11,873 nt of DNA from an uncultured Thiotrichaceae bacterium (GTDB lineage: Bacteria; Pseudomonadota; Gammaproteobacteria; Thiotrichales; Thiotrichaceae): NCBI GenBank assembly GCA_937931765.1, contig CALHAO010000018.1:1-11873 (forward strand), given 5' to 3'. This document shows positions 1 to 6,470 of the stretch, one piece after another. A program made the position numbers and the translations under genes. The notes below the pieces were generated by a model. That model was not told the DNA's origin, ran no database searches, and saw only the letters and a list, made by a program, of their open reading frames with translations. How positions within the stretch are numbered: position 1 is the first letter of the stretch; every line of letters starts with the position of its first letter.

Positions 1-6
1 CAGTGA

Positions 7-867
7 CTTCACTGCCGGATAGGCAGCTTAGAAACTTCGGCACATCACCCGAAACAACCGGTGCACCTTCACTGCCGGATAGGCAGCTTAGAAAGCGAAG
101 AATTAGCCGAACATGCCAGTACATAACTTCACTGCCGGATAGGCAGCTTAGAAAACTGAAGATGAGCGCCATAGACCAGAACAAAACTTCACTGCCGGAT
201 AGGCAGCTTAGAAAATTCCCGCAAAGAAACATCATCATCAATTAACCTTCACTGCCGGATAGGCAGCTTAGAAAAGAAGAGCTAGTACATAGTGAATCAA
301 GTATGTCTTCACTGCCGGATAGGCAGCTTAGAAATTAGCACCCTGACCATAGCGCCCCACACGAATCTTCACTGCCGGATAGGCAGCTTAGAAAGCATTA
401 ACATCAAACAAGCGTAACGCCTGATTCTTCACTGCCGGATAGGCAGCTTAGAAAATCTATCCACTCACCCCTGCTTTTGCGGTTTTCTTCACTGCCGGAT
501 AGGCAGCTTAGAAACAGGATATTAGCAGTAAATCCGGCAGAGATGCCTTCACTGCCGGATAGGCAGCTTAGAAACCTTAAGGGGGGGCAACGCTTGCGGG
601 CTTGGCTTCACTGCCGGATAGGCAGCTTAGAAATTGCTGAGTTCGCTACCGGCGCGGCTGCTATTCTTCACTGCCGGATAGGCAGCTTAGAAATTAACCA
701 ACGCCGGGATAATGATTCTCCAATCCTTCACTGCCGGATAGGCAGCTTAGAAATTTTATTACAACAGTGACAGCCGGGATACGACCTTCACTGCCGCACA
801 GGCAGCTTAGAAATTCTATGCATGGAATAAACAGTGCAACTTCACTGCCGCACAGGCAGCTCCAAAA
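7..867 (+). CRISPR. Type I-F CRISPR array (trailer end), 15 repeats, 14 spacers
   Basis: Fifteen 28-nt repeats begin at 7, 67, 127, 187, 247, 307, 367, 427, 487, 547, 606, 666, 726, 786 and 840. The first 13 are identical by eye. Each carries a CTGCC / GGCAG stem around a GGATA loop and ends in CTTAGAAA, the layout of type I-F repeats, where Csy4/Cas6f cuts just 3' of the stem. Spacers are 32 nt, except the one at 575-605 (31 nt, with a run of seven G) and the last at 814-839 (26 nt). Bases 1-6 are the end of a further spacer, so the array continues off the left edge. Repeat orientation and the degenerate repeats at the right put the leader to the left and crRNA transcription on the plus strand. 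All repeats begin with C where canonical I-F repeats begin with G. No cas gene is in the window, so activity cannot be judged. Confidence 0.98.
786..867 (+). repeat. Degenerate terminal CRISPR repeats with short 26-nt spacer
   Basis: The last two repeats (786-813 and 840-867) both have loop GCACA instead of GGATA, that is G to C and T to C, leaving the CTGCC/GGCAG stem intact. The final repeat also changes TAG to CCA in its 3' handle. The spacer between them (814-839) is 26 nt, not 32. Decay at one end marks the leader-distal, oldest part of an array and supports the orientation given for the whole. Confidence 0.9.
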
Positions 868-903
868 ACCACCACATTCCAACCCGCAACCACAGTGATC
901 AAT

Positions 904-932
904 TTGAAATCAACAGCCCCAAATAGTACTGT
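904..932 (+). promoter_or_regulatory. Weak candidate promoter for the DUF1643-fdxA pair
   Basis: TTGAAA (904-909) and TACTGT (927-932) are separated by 17 nt and resemble sigma-70 -35 and -10 boxes, with the -10 match poor. A start near 939 would give a ~33-nt leader before the TTG codon at 972. The rest of the 104-nt gap behind the array shows nothing else I can name. Confidence 0.25.
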
Positions 933-971
933 TACCCACCACCAACCAGCACAAAAAGGTCAGAACACCCT

Positions 972-1460
972 TTGAAAAACACAGCAAACCTATCCGCCTG
1001 CCGCACCTACCGTTATGCATTGTGGCGCACCTGGGATGATTCAATCCCACACGTCATGTTCGTAGGGCTTAATCCATCAACCGCAGACGAAACCACCAAT
1101 GACCCAACACTGATCCGCTGTATGAACTTCGCAAAAGCATGGGGTTACGGTGGCGTTTGTATGGCCAACCTGTTTGCCTTCAGGGCGACCGAACCGAAAG
1201 ACATGAAAGCCACAGCAGACCCGATTGGCGCAGACAATGATAAATGGCTCAAAACGCTGGCCCAAAATGCCGGTTTGGTGGTAGCGGCGTGGGGCAATGA
1301 TGGTTCATACTTAGGACGCTCCACACATGTGCTACAGTTAATACCTGATTTACACTGTTTGAAAATGAACAAATCGGGTGAGCCTGCTCATCCACTTTAT
1401 CAACCGGCTAAATCACAACCTTTACCCATGAACCTAACCATTGACGAGGCAGCACCATGA
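972..1460 (+). CDS. DUF1643 family protein, TTG start
   Basis: This 162-residue protein matches the DUF1643 family along its whole length. The conserved N-terminal block RYALWRTWD lies at about residues 14-22, followed by FVGLNPSTADETTNDPT (30-46), the MANLFAFRAT block (64-73), ADPIGADND (82-90), an AAWGNDG segment and a C-terminal GEPAHPLY. The biochemical function of the family is not known to me; these genes are often found in accessory regions. The start must be TTG at 972. An in-frame stop lies at 924-926, no ATG, GTG or other TTG lies between, and the first internal ATG (residue 29) would cut off the conserved RYALW block. An AAAGG stretch (955-959) sits 12 nt upstream, a rather long gap. 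The stop codon overlaps the fdxA start as ATGA (1457-1460), so the two are probably translated together. Confidence 0.9.
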   Translation: MKNTANLSACRTYRYALWRTWDDSIPHVMFVGLNPSTADETTNDPTLIRCMNFAKAWGYGGVCMANLFAFRATEPKDMKATADPIGADNDKWLKTLAQNAGLVVAAWGNDGSYLGRSTHVLQLIPDLHCLKMNKSGEPAHPLYQPAKSQPLPMNLTIDEAAP

Positions 1461-1780
1461 CCTTTCTTGTGACTGAGAACTGTATAAAATGTAAATATAC
1501 CGATTGCGTCGAAGTATGCCCGGTTGATTGTTTTCATGAAGGTGAAAACATGCTGGTGATTAACCCCGATGAATGCATCGATTGCGCCCTGTGTGTGCCG
1601 GAATGCCCCATCGACGCGATTATTGAGGAAGATGAGGCGACTGATTCACAGCAGCACCTCTATCAACTGAATATGGACATGGCGCAAAAATGGCCGGTGA
1701 TTACAGAAATGAAACCAGCGCCGGACGATGCCGCCGAATGGGAAGGCAAGCCCGGCAAGCTGGAACTGCTCATCCGCTAA
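1457..1780 (+). CDS. fdxA: Seven-iron ferredoxin (3Fe-4S plus 4Fe-4S), FdxA family
   Basis: This 107-residue protein is a 7Fe ferredoxin of the Azotobacter FdI / FdxA type, a small cytoplasmic electron carrier. All expected cysteines are present. By analogy with FdI (whose numbering omits the Met), Cys9, Cys17 and Cys50 bind the [3Fe-4S] cluster, and Cys21, Cys40, Cys43 and Cys46 bind the [4Fe-4S] cluster. Cys12 and Cys25 match the extra free cysteines of FdI. The C-terminal tail (about 65-107, ending in GKPGKLELLIR) is the usual extension of this family, so the length is normal. A GAGG motif (1446-1449) lies 7 nt before the ATG. The gene overlaps the DUF1643 stop by ATGA and, at its 3' end, overlaps the convergent GST-like gene by 11 nt. 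The redox partner cannot be told from context. Confidence 0.96.
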   Translation: MTFLVTENCIKCKYTDCVEVCPVDCFHEGENMLVINPDECIDCALCVPECPIDAIIEEDEATDSQQHLYQLNMDMAQKWPVITEMKPAPDDAAEWEGKPGKLELLIR

Positions 1781-2501
1781 TAGATTGATCCGCCACAGCA
1801 TAATACTGCTGGTGAAAGCGCTCTGCATAAGCCACCAGATTAGCAAATTCACGGGCAATCCTGACATGAGGGTTGTCCAGATCCACCAGAATATTCTGCG
1901 CCAGAAAGGCAAAAGCTGAAATATCCAGCGTGCTCATCCGCTCGCCCAGGAAATAGTCCTTATCGCCCAATACGACCGACAAACTGGTCATTGTTCTTCT
2001 GACAAAAGCCTGAATCTCAGCATCAGAATGACGACCTGTGCCCTGCGCCATCAAACTACGCTTCATATCCCGCTGCACCATAAATGGAACAATCTTTTTT
2101 AGTGGAAATGGCATACCACCAAAAAACGCCTCACGAATGGTCGGCCAGGTATCATCACACGCCCAGCGGGAATGTATTCCACACCAATAAAGGTGATCAT
2201 CCATCGCTTTGGTCGTCAACCAGTTAATGGCTTTTTGTTCTTCGCTTAACCATTGATCCAGCGCCTTGTCACCTGCTTTAGCTTCCAGATAATCGATGAT
2301 GATTTGTGAGTCCGCAACAATGTGGCCACCATCATCAATAAACGGTAATTTGTCTTTAGGCGACTTACGCAGGTTCTTCATGGTGTCGTCTTCACGCACA
2401 AAATCGATATTAGCCACGCGCAGATAAGCATCAACCTTGAGTACAAACGGACTAAGGTCAGCTAAGCCCAGATTCGGGCCGAAACCATGTAGTGTGATCA
2501 T
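1770..2501 (-). CDS. Glutathione S-transferase family protein, metaxin/Tom37-like type
   Basis: The protein (243 residues from the preferred start) has a thioredoxin-like N-terminal domain followed by a helical C-terminal domain. The start resembles the GST_N_4 (Tom37/metaxin, 'failed axon connections') type: LHGFG near the N-terminus, then LSPFVLKVDAYLRVANI, DKLPFIDDGGHIVADSQIIIDYLE. The C-terminal half contains YFLGERMSTLDISAFAFLAQ, the GST_C-type segment. Bacterial members are of unknown substrate; glutathione use is a family-level expectation. I place the start at the ATG at 2501. GGAGG (2511-2515, minus strand) lies 9 nt upstream of it, whereas it directly abuts the in-frame ATG at 2510, which would add three residues. 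The 3' end overlaps convergent fdxA by 11 nt. The neighbouring GFA-like remnant and the persulfide dioxygenase both belong to glutathione-linked chemistry, but no operon is shown. Confidence 0.88.
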   Translation of the reverse strand: MITLHGFGPNLGLADLSPFVLKVDAYLRVANIDFVREDDTMKNLRKSPKDKLPFIDDGGHIVADSQIIIDYLEAKAGDKALDQWLSEEQKAINWLTTKAMDDHLYWCGIHSRWACDDTWPTIREAFFGGMPFPLKKIVPFMVQRDMKRSLMAQGTGRHSDAEIQAFVRRTMTSLSVVLGDKDYFLGERMSTLDISAFAFLAQNILVDLDNPHVRIAREFANLVAYAERFHQQYYAVADQSISG

Positions 2502-2576
2502 ATTTTGCATCCTCCGATAATGATGGTTATGTCAGTGTACTACATATTGGGGATACTCAATTTCCATGACCTAATT

Positions 2577-2687
2577 CTAAGCAGTTCTTCCAGCACCAAA
2601 CTGAGGCAGGTCATCACTAAGCTCACACCAGTTAGCACCCGATTCCACAAAGATATGTGCATCAGGCCGCAGCTCATCACATACCTC
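2577..2687 (-). pseudogene. Remnant of a GFA-family (glutathione-dependent formaldehyde-activating-like) protein, C-terminal end only
   Basis: On the minus strand a 36-codon open stretch runs from 2687 to the stop at 2577-2579, bounded upstream by a stop at 2688-2690. Its product contains RPDAHIFVESGANWCELSDD followed by LPQFG. This is the pattern I associate with the C-terminus of GFA/CENP-V family proteins: HIF, a Trp some ten residues later, then DLPQF. It has no start codon, no zinc-binding cysteine motifs and no room for the missing N-terminal part, because the putative promoter of the next gene follows. I therefore read it as the 3' relic of a deleted gene. The assignment rests on motif memory only. 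It is probably untranslated. Confidence 0.5.
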
Positions 2688-2699
2688 TTACCTTAGTGA

Positions 2700-2745
2700 A
2701 ATATCTGTTGGGGGATATTGATAATACCTGCTAAAGACCTATGCT
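2700..2745 (+). promoter_or_regulatory. Candidate promoter and overlapping dyad operator upstream of the persulfide dioxygenase
   Basis: TTGATA (2718-2723) and TATGCT (2740-2745) are spaced by 16 nt and could be the -35 and -10 boxes. A perfect inverted repeat, AATATC (2700-2705) and GATATT (2714-2719) with an 8-nt spacer, overlaps the -35 box. That is where a repressor would bind. Persulfide dioxygenase genes are often controlled by sulfide-responsive regulators of the BigR/SqrR (ArsR-type) or FisR kind, but no regulator gene is in the window, so the binding protein is unknown. Confidence 0.35.
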
Positions 2746-2791
2746 AATCATAAGAATTATTTCAGCATAACTTTTTATAGAGGCCAATTCC

Positions 2792-3583
2792 ATGAGCGCG
2801 ACCAACAAACGAACTACCAATAACGGGCCAATGATATTCCGCCAACTGTTTGAAGCCGATTCGTCCACCTTCACCTACCTGATTGCTGATCCGAATAGCG
2901 GTGAAGCGATTCTGATTGACCCGGTGCTGGAAACCGTAGAACGTGATTTGCAGCTATTGAAGGATATGGGCCTGACCCTCACCGCTACCGTGGAAACCCA
3001 TATTCACGCGGATCACCTCACCGGTGCCAAGCGGCTACGCGAACAGACCCAATGCAAAATTGCGTATCCGGCGATGATCCAGTCATCCTGTGCCGATATT
3101 GGCATTAAAGAAGGTCAGGCTTTCCGCGTCGGCGCTGTTGAACTCAACCCGTTGTACACACCCGGCCACACAGATCATCACTTTGCCTATCTGATTGATA
3201 CGCCGATTCAGAAATTCATCTTCACCGGTGACGCACTACTGATCGAAGCCTGCGGGCGCACTGACTTTCAATCCGGTGATGCCGCCACGTTGTACAACAG
3301 TATCCACAACAAAATTTTCTCGCTGCCGAATGACACTATCATTTATCCGGGGCATGATTATGAGTCACGCTTTGTGACCACGGTGGCACAGGAAAAAGCC
3401 CGTAATCCGCGTCTGGGTGGTGGTAAAAGTCGTGAGGAGTTTGTTGATATTATGGAAGGCCTTGACCTGCCTTATCCGCGTAAAATTGATTTCGCCGTGC
3501 CGGGTAATGAGCTGTGTGGTGAATGTCCGGGCAATGTGCCTGAAGAATATCGTGGCAGCTGTGCGGCGCGGGATCAGGGTTAG
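2792..3583 (+). CDS. ETHE1-like persulfide dioxygenase (metallo-beta-lactamase fold)
   Basis: This protein of 263 residues is a type I ETHE1 persulfide dioxygenase. The enzyme oxidises glutathione persulfide to sulfite and glutathione with O2 at a mononuclear Fe(II), in cytoplasmic sulfide detoxification. The fold's motif THIHADH is at 69-75 (His70, His72, Asp74, His75), with His126 in TPGHT, Asp147 in FTGDAL and His188 in YPGHDY. His70, His126 and Asp147 correspond to the iron ligands of human ETHE1. C-terminal Cys242 and Cys245 form a CGEC motif in the segment typical of the family. No rhodanese domain is fused. AGAGG (2779-2783) lies 8 nt before the ATG at 2792, so I keep this start. The homology proper begins at Met14, so the first 13 residues are an unconserved extension. 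Only 41 nt separate it from the next gene, with no terminator visible between them. Confidence 0.93.
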   Translation: MSATNKRTTNNGPMIFRQLFEADSSTFTYLIADPNSGEAILIDPVLETVERDLQLLKDMGLTLTATVETHIHADHLTGAKRLREQTQCKIAYPAMIQSSCADIGIKEGQAFRVGAVELNPLYTPGHTDHHFAYLIDTPIQKFIFTGDALLIEACGRTDFQSGDAATLYNSIHNKIFSLPNDTIIYPGHDYESRFVTTVAQEKARNPRLGGGKSREEFVDIMEGLDLPYPRKIDFAVPGNELCGECPGNVPEEYRGSCAARDQG

Positions 3584-3624
3584 CCCACACCACACGAACG
3601 ACTACCGCACAAAAAGGGGACACC

Positions 3625-4476
3625 ATGAGTAACACCGGCACACTGACTTTCTTCTGTGGAAAAATGGGAGCGGGTAAGTCAACGAAATCAAGAAATTTGG
3701 CGATTGAGAATAATGCAGTACTGCTGTCTGAAGACGAGTGGCTGGCTGCGCATTATCCGGAGCAGATTCATGATTTTGATGACTATTTACGGTTTTCAGC
3801 ACTGATTAAACCGTTTGTTAAATCGCATGTTCAGAATATCCTGCAAACCGGTACGCATGTTGTTATGGATTTTCCGGCGAACACAGTACGGCAGCGGACT
3901 TGGTTTAAGGAGCTTTGTACTGAAGTTGGGTGTGAGCATCAGTTAGTTTTTCTTGATGTGAGTGATGAGCAGTGTTTGGTACAGATAGCCAAGCGGCGGG
4001 CTGAGCATCCTGAGCGGGCGCAGTTTGATACTGAAGCAGTGTTCAGACAAGTTAACCAGTTTTTTGAACCACCATCGCAAGATGAGGGATTGAACGAGGT
4101 TAAGTTAGAAAATTTTAAGCATCAAGGAATCACTCCGTTTCTCCCTGCTAAGGACTTTGACTTAAGTAGAGATTTTTACTTGGAACTGGGGTTCGTTGAG
4201 GCCGCAAGAACCCAAAACGCCGTATTACTGGAGCTTGGAAATTACGGGTTTTGGTTGCAGGATTATTATGTTCAGGACTTCGCAGATAATTCTATGCTGT
4301 GTCTTTATGTCGAAGACTTAAGCGCATGGCATAAAAAACTGGCAGGTATAGACTGGCAAGGCACCTATGGAGGCTCCGCCAAAATGCTATCTGAGCCACA
4401 CGAGCAGGAAGGGGCTATGATGATGCAAATCACTGACCCTTCTGGGGTGTTGTGGCATATCCGGCAACATGCCTGA
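3625..4476 (+). CDS. Fusion of an AAA_33 P-loop kinase-like domain with a VOC (glyoxalase/bleomycin-resistance-like) domain
   Basis: One uninterrupted frame of 283 residues encodes two unrelated folds. Residues 1 to about 157 are an AAA_33-type ATP-binding domain. It has the Walker A motif GKMGAGKST (12-20), an LLSEDEWL segment (33-40), VVMDFPANT (79-87) as a Walker B-like strand with substrate loop, and an arginine-rich lid around KRR (123-125). It ends in the FEPPSQDEG segment where stand-alone homologues normally stop. Residues about 166-283 are a VOC domain: ITPFLPAKDFDLSRDFYLEL (169-188), a GNYGFWLQDYY strand, and the closing DPSGVLWHI (271-279). Stand-alone VOC proteins of this sort are often labelled bleomycin resistance or glyoxalase; substrates are unknown. 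AAGGGG stands 6 nt upstream of the ATG. I infer an ATP-dependent small-molecule kinase paired with a ligand-binding domain, but cannot name a substrate. Confidence 0.85.
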   Translation: MSNTGTLTFFCGKMGAGKSTKSRNLAIENNAVLLSEDEWLAAHYPEQIHDFDDYLRFSALIKPFVKSHVQNILQTGTHVVMDFPANTVRQRTWFKELCTEVGCEHQLVFLDVSDEQCLVQIAKRRAEHPERAQFDTEAVFRQVNQFFEPPSQDEGLNEVKLENFKHQGITPFLPAKDFDLSRDFYLELGFVEAARTQNAVLLELGNYGFWLQDYYVQDFADNSMLCLYVEDLSAWHKKLAGIDWQGTYGGSAKMLSEPHEQEGAMMMQITDPSGVLWHIRQHA

Positions 4477-4491
4477 CAAAATTCGGGCATG
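4468..4491 (+). other. Hairpin spanning the stop codon of the AAA_33-VOC gene
   Basis: A 9-bp stem with one G-U pair forms between 4468-4476 (CATGCCTGA) and 4483-4491 (TCGGGCATG) around a 6-nt loop. The left arm contains the TGA stop. No T-run follows, so it is not a standard intrinsic terminator. It might protect the mRNA 3' end. Confidence 0.35.
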
Positions 4492-4628
4492 AGCAATTAG
4501 CATCATTGGCTGGGCGGTGTAGTAATATTTGCCGAGTTCTTCGATCACCACCCCAACCATCTGCTTTACTAATGACAGCACGCAACGTTATAAAGCAAAG
4601 TCTCGAAGCTGGTGTTTCCTCTGACGAT

Positions 4629-4653
4629 TAGTGCGTGGATATCCTATGCACTA
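4629..4653. promoter_or_regulatory. 25-nt dyad element upstream of the UshA-like gene
   Basis: Arms TAGTGC (4629-4634) and GCACTA (4648-4653) flank a perfect central palindrome GGATATCC (4637-4644), with GT on the left and TAT on the right. The nested symmetry looks like a regulator binding site, lying 104 nt before the ATG at 4757. It could equally be an RNA stem behind the preceding gene. No regulator gene is nearby. The rest of the 280-nt gap (4477-4756) shows no gene I can support. Confidence 0.4.
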
Positions 4654-4661
4654 CTCACTCA

Positions 4662-4682
4662 CCCTGAGAAGAGGGATTTTTC
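4662..4682 (+). terminator. Weak intrinsic terminator candidate
   Basis: CCCT (4662-4665) and AGGG (4672-4675) form a short 4-bp stem with a 6-nt loop, followed by ATTTTT. The stem is too short for a confident call. If real, it would separate the AAA_33-VOC gene from the following cassette. Confidence 0.25.
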
Positions 4683-4756
4683 AATGCTTATTTAAGCCCA
4701 ATTACCCTACCCTATAGATCGATCAAAATATTGCCTATTTCGTAATATCAGTTAAG

Positions 4757-6442
4757 ATGAAGCGTTTTTTTATAGGAATTGCTATGAATAGTATCACATT
4801 AGTTTTTCCAGTATTAGTTGCTTGCTGCGTAGCCACACCGGTACTTGCCAAAGATTGGAAAGATGACAAGACTTACAAAATTACGGTTCTTCACACCAAT
4901 GATAATCATGGTCGTTTCTGGCACAATCGCCATGGCGAGTATGGTATGCCTGCGCGATTCACACTGATCAATACGATTCGCAATCAAGTCAAAGCCGCTG
5001 GCGGGAGTGTATTGGTTTTGTCCGGTGGCGATGTCAACACGGGTGTACCAGAGTCTGATCTTCAGTATGCTGAGCCAGATTTCAAAGGTATGAAGCATAT
5101 TGGTTATGATGCTATGACGGTCGGTAATAATGAATTTAACAACGCTTTAGATATACTAAAAAAGCAAGAGGAGTGGGCAGGCTTTCCGTTCTTATCTGCT
5201 AACGTCTACTCTAAAGATAGTGGAAAACGTTTGTTAAAACCGTTCAGCATGTTTGAAAAACAAGGTATCAAAATTGCGGTTATGGGCTTAACCACTGATG
5301 ATACAATTAAGATCGTTAAGCCTTTGCACACATCTAACATAGAATTCAAAGATCCTAGAACTGAGGCTCTGAAGGTTCTGAAGGAGCTTGAGGAAGGCCC
5401 CAAACCAGATATTTTATTCGCAGTTACTCACATGGGGCACTACACCAACAGTGCACATGGTTACAATGCACCCGGCGATGTCATGCTGGCTCGCTCATTA
5501 CCTGAAGGCACTGTCACAGCAATTATTGGTGGACATTCGAAAAATCCGGTGTGCATGAAAGCTAAGAATAAGCGCAACGATAAATACAAAGCAGGACAGG
5601 CGTGTACGCCAGATAAACAAAACGGCATCTACATTATGCAAGCTCATGAGTGGGGGAAATATGTAGGTCGCGCCGATTTTGAATTCAAAAATGGTGAAAC
5701 CACTCTGGTTTCTTATAGCTTGATTCCAGTGAACCTGAAGAAAAAAATCAAAGATGCTGAAGGCAAAGAGGTACGTGTACACATCACTCGCGAGATTATG
5801 CACGACCAAGAAATGATGCAGTTGCTTGGCCCTTACCTGGAAAAAGGTAAGAAAGCGATAGGCATGAAAATTGGTAGCACTAATAAATTGTTAGTTGGTG
5901 ACAAAAAGTTTGTTCGCTATGGTCAAACTAATCTGGGACGTTTAATTGTAGCGACACAGATGATGAGGGCAAAAGCTGACTTCGGCATCGTAAACTCTGG
6001 TGGTATCCGTAACTCAATCGAACCGGGTGATATCACGTACAGAGATGTGCTGACGGTTCTGCCTTTCGCTAATACCATAGCTTCTGTTTCTATGACTGGA
6101 AAAGAGATTATTGGTTACCTGTCACAAGTTGCAACTATACCGACCAATACTGGCGGATATGCTCAGTTTTCGGGCATCTCCATGACGGTTCATAGTAGCA
6201 GTGTGTCTAATGTAAAGATCAGAGGCGTGGCTATCGACCCAGAAAAACGCTACCGCTTTTCTCTACCTAACTATGTGGCAGGAGGTGGTGATGGTTACCC
6301 CAAAATAACGGATGTAAGTAGTTTTACTGATACTGGCTTTGTTGATGCAGAAGTATTGAAAGAGTATCTTGAAAACAACAGCCCCATTGATGCTGGTGCT
6401 TTTGAGCCTAAAAATGAAATAGTTTATAAGAATGAATTATGA
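4757..6442 (+). CDS. UshA-like periplasmic 5'-nucleotidase/UDP-sugar hydrolase homologue with substituted active site
   Basis: The 561-residue protein aligns with E. coli UshA through both domains. An N-terminal signal peptide (about 1-31, ending VLA) implies export to the periplasm, where UshA hydrolyses nucleotides and UDP-sugars. Metal ligands Asp49, His51, Asp92, Asn124, His225 and His260 are kept, as are the paired Cys266/Cys283. The nucleoside pocket is largely kept: Arg387, Arg418, Phe437, Asn439 and Asp512 match, and E. coli Phe498 becomes Tyr506. But the GNHEFD motif reads GNNEFN, so catalytic His117 and Asp120 become Asn125 and Asn128, and metal ligand Gln254 becomes Lys262. I therefore expect little or no hydrolase activity, though binding may persist. 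ATG 4757 gives a classical MKR signal-peptide start; ATG 4784 (residue 10) has the better ribosome site (TAGGA at 4773-4777, 6-nt gap). It heads the four-gene cassette, 147 nt before the PstS-like gene. Confidence 0.9.
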   Translation: MKRFFIGIAMNSITLVFPVLVACCVATPVLAKDWKDDKTYKITVLHTNDNHGRFWHNRHGEYGMPARFTLINTIRNQVKAAGGSVLVLSGGDVNTGVPESDLQYAEPDFKGMKHIGYDAMTVGNNEFNNALDILKKQEEWAGFPFLSANVYSKDSGKRLLKPFSMFEKQGIKIAVMGLTTDDTIKIVKPLHTSNIEFKDPRTEALKVLKELEEGPKPDILFAVTHMGHYTNSAHGYNAPGDVMLARSLPEGTVTAIIGGHSKNPVCMKAKNKRNDKYKAGQACTPDKQNGIYIMQAHEWGKYVGRADFEFKNGETTLVSYSLIPVNLKKKIKDAEGKEVRVHITREIMHDQEMMQLLGPYLEKGKKAIGMKIGSTNKLLVGDKKFVRYGQTNLGRLIVATQMMRAKADFGIVNSGGIRNSIEPGDITYRDVLTVLPFANTIASVSMTGKEIIGYLSQVATIPTNTGGYAQFSGISMTVHSSSVSNVKIRGVAIDPEKRYRFSLPNYVAGGGDGYPKITDVSSFTDTGFVDAEVLKEYLENNSPIDAGAFEPKNEIVYKNEL

Positions 6443-6455
6443 TAACACCAGTACG

Positions 6456-6469
6456 TTATTTATAAATAA
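6456..6469. other. 14-bp A/T palindrome in the gap behind the UshA-like gene
   Basis: TTATTTATAAATAA is perfectly symmetrical and starts 14 nt after the UshA-like stop codon. It may be a regulator site for the downstream genes or merely low-complexity A/T sequence. No clear sigma-70 promoter is seen in this 147-nt gap. Confidence 0.2.
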
Positions 6470-6470
6470 T

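Noticed and set aside
3..245. Plus-strand frame encoding tandem SLPDRQLR repeats, and similar frames at 477-770 (plus) and 694-882 (minus)
   Set aside because: These are reading frames through CRISPR repeats. The 60-nt period is divisible by three, so the repeat stays in frame. There is no start context and no independent protein signal.
7..867. Reading the CRISPR array on the minus strand
   Set aside because: The stem position and the CTTAGAAA 3' end fit type I-F crRNA on the plus strand, and the decayed repeats are at the right-hand end.
2505..2696. Plus-strand 63-codon frame in the gap before the persulfide dioxygenase
   Set aside because: Low-complexity composition, no ribosome site. 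The same stretch reads better as the minus-strand GFA-like relic.
3365..3641. Overlapping frames on both strands across the end of the persulfide dioxygenase gene (3365-3595, 3417-3632, 3450-3641)
   Set aside because: They lie within a well-supported gene, have no family features, and are shadows.
4387..4581. Minus-strand 64-codon frame behind the AAA_33-VOC gene
   Set aside because: Its upstream half (about 4480-4581) reads somewhat protein-like (VVIEELGKYYYTAQPMML) and could be a relic. However, it runs into the VOC domain on the other strand, has a GTG start without a ribosome site, and matches no family I know.
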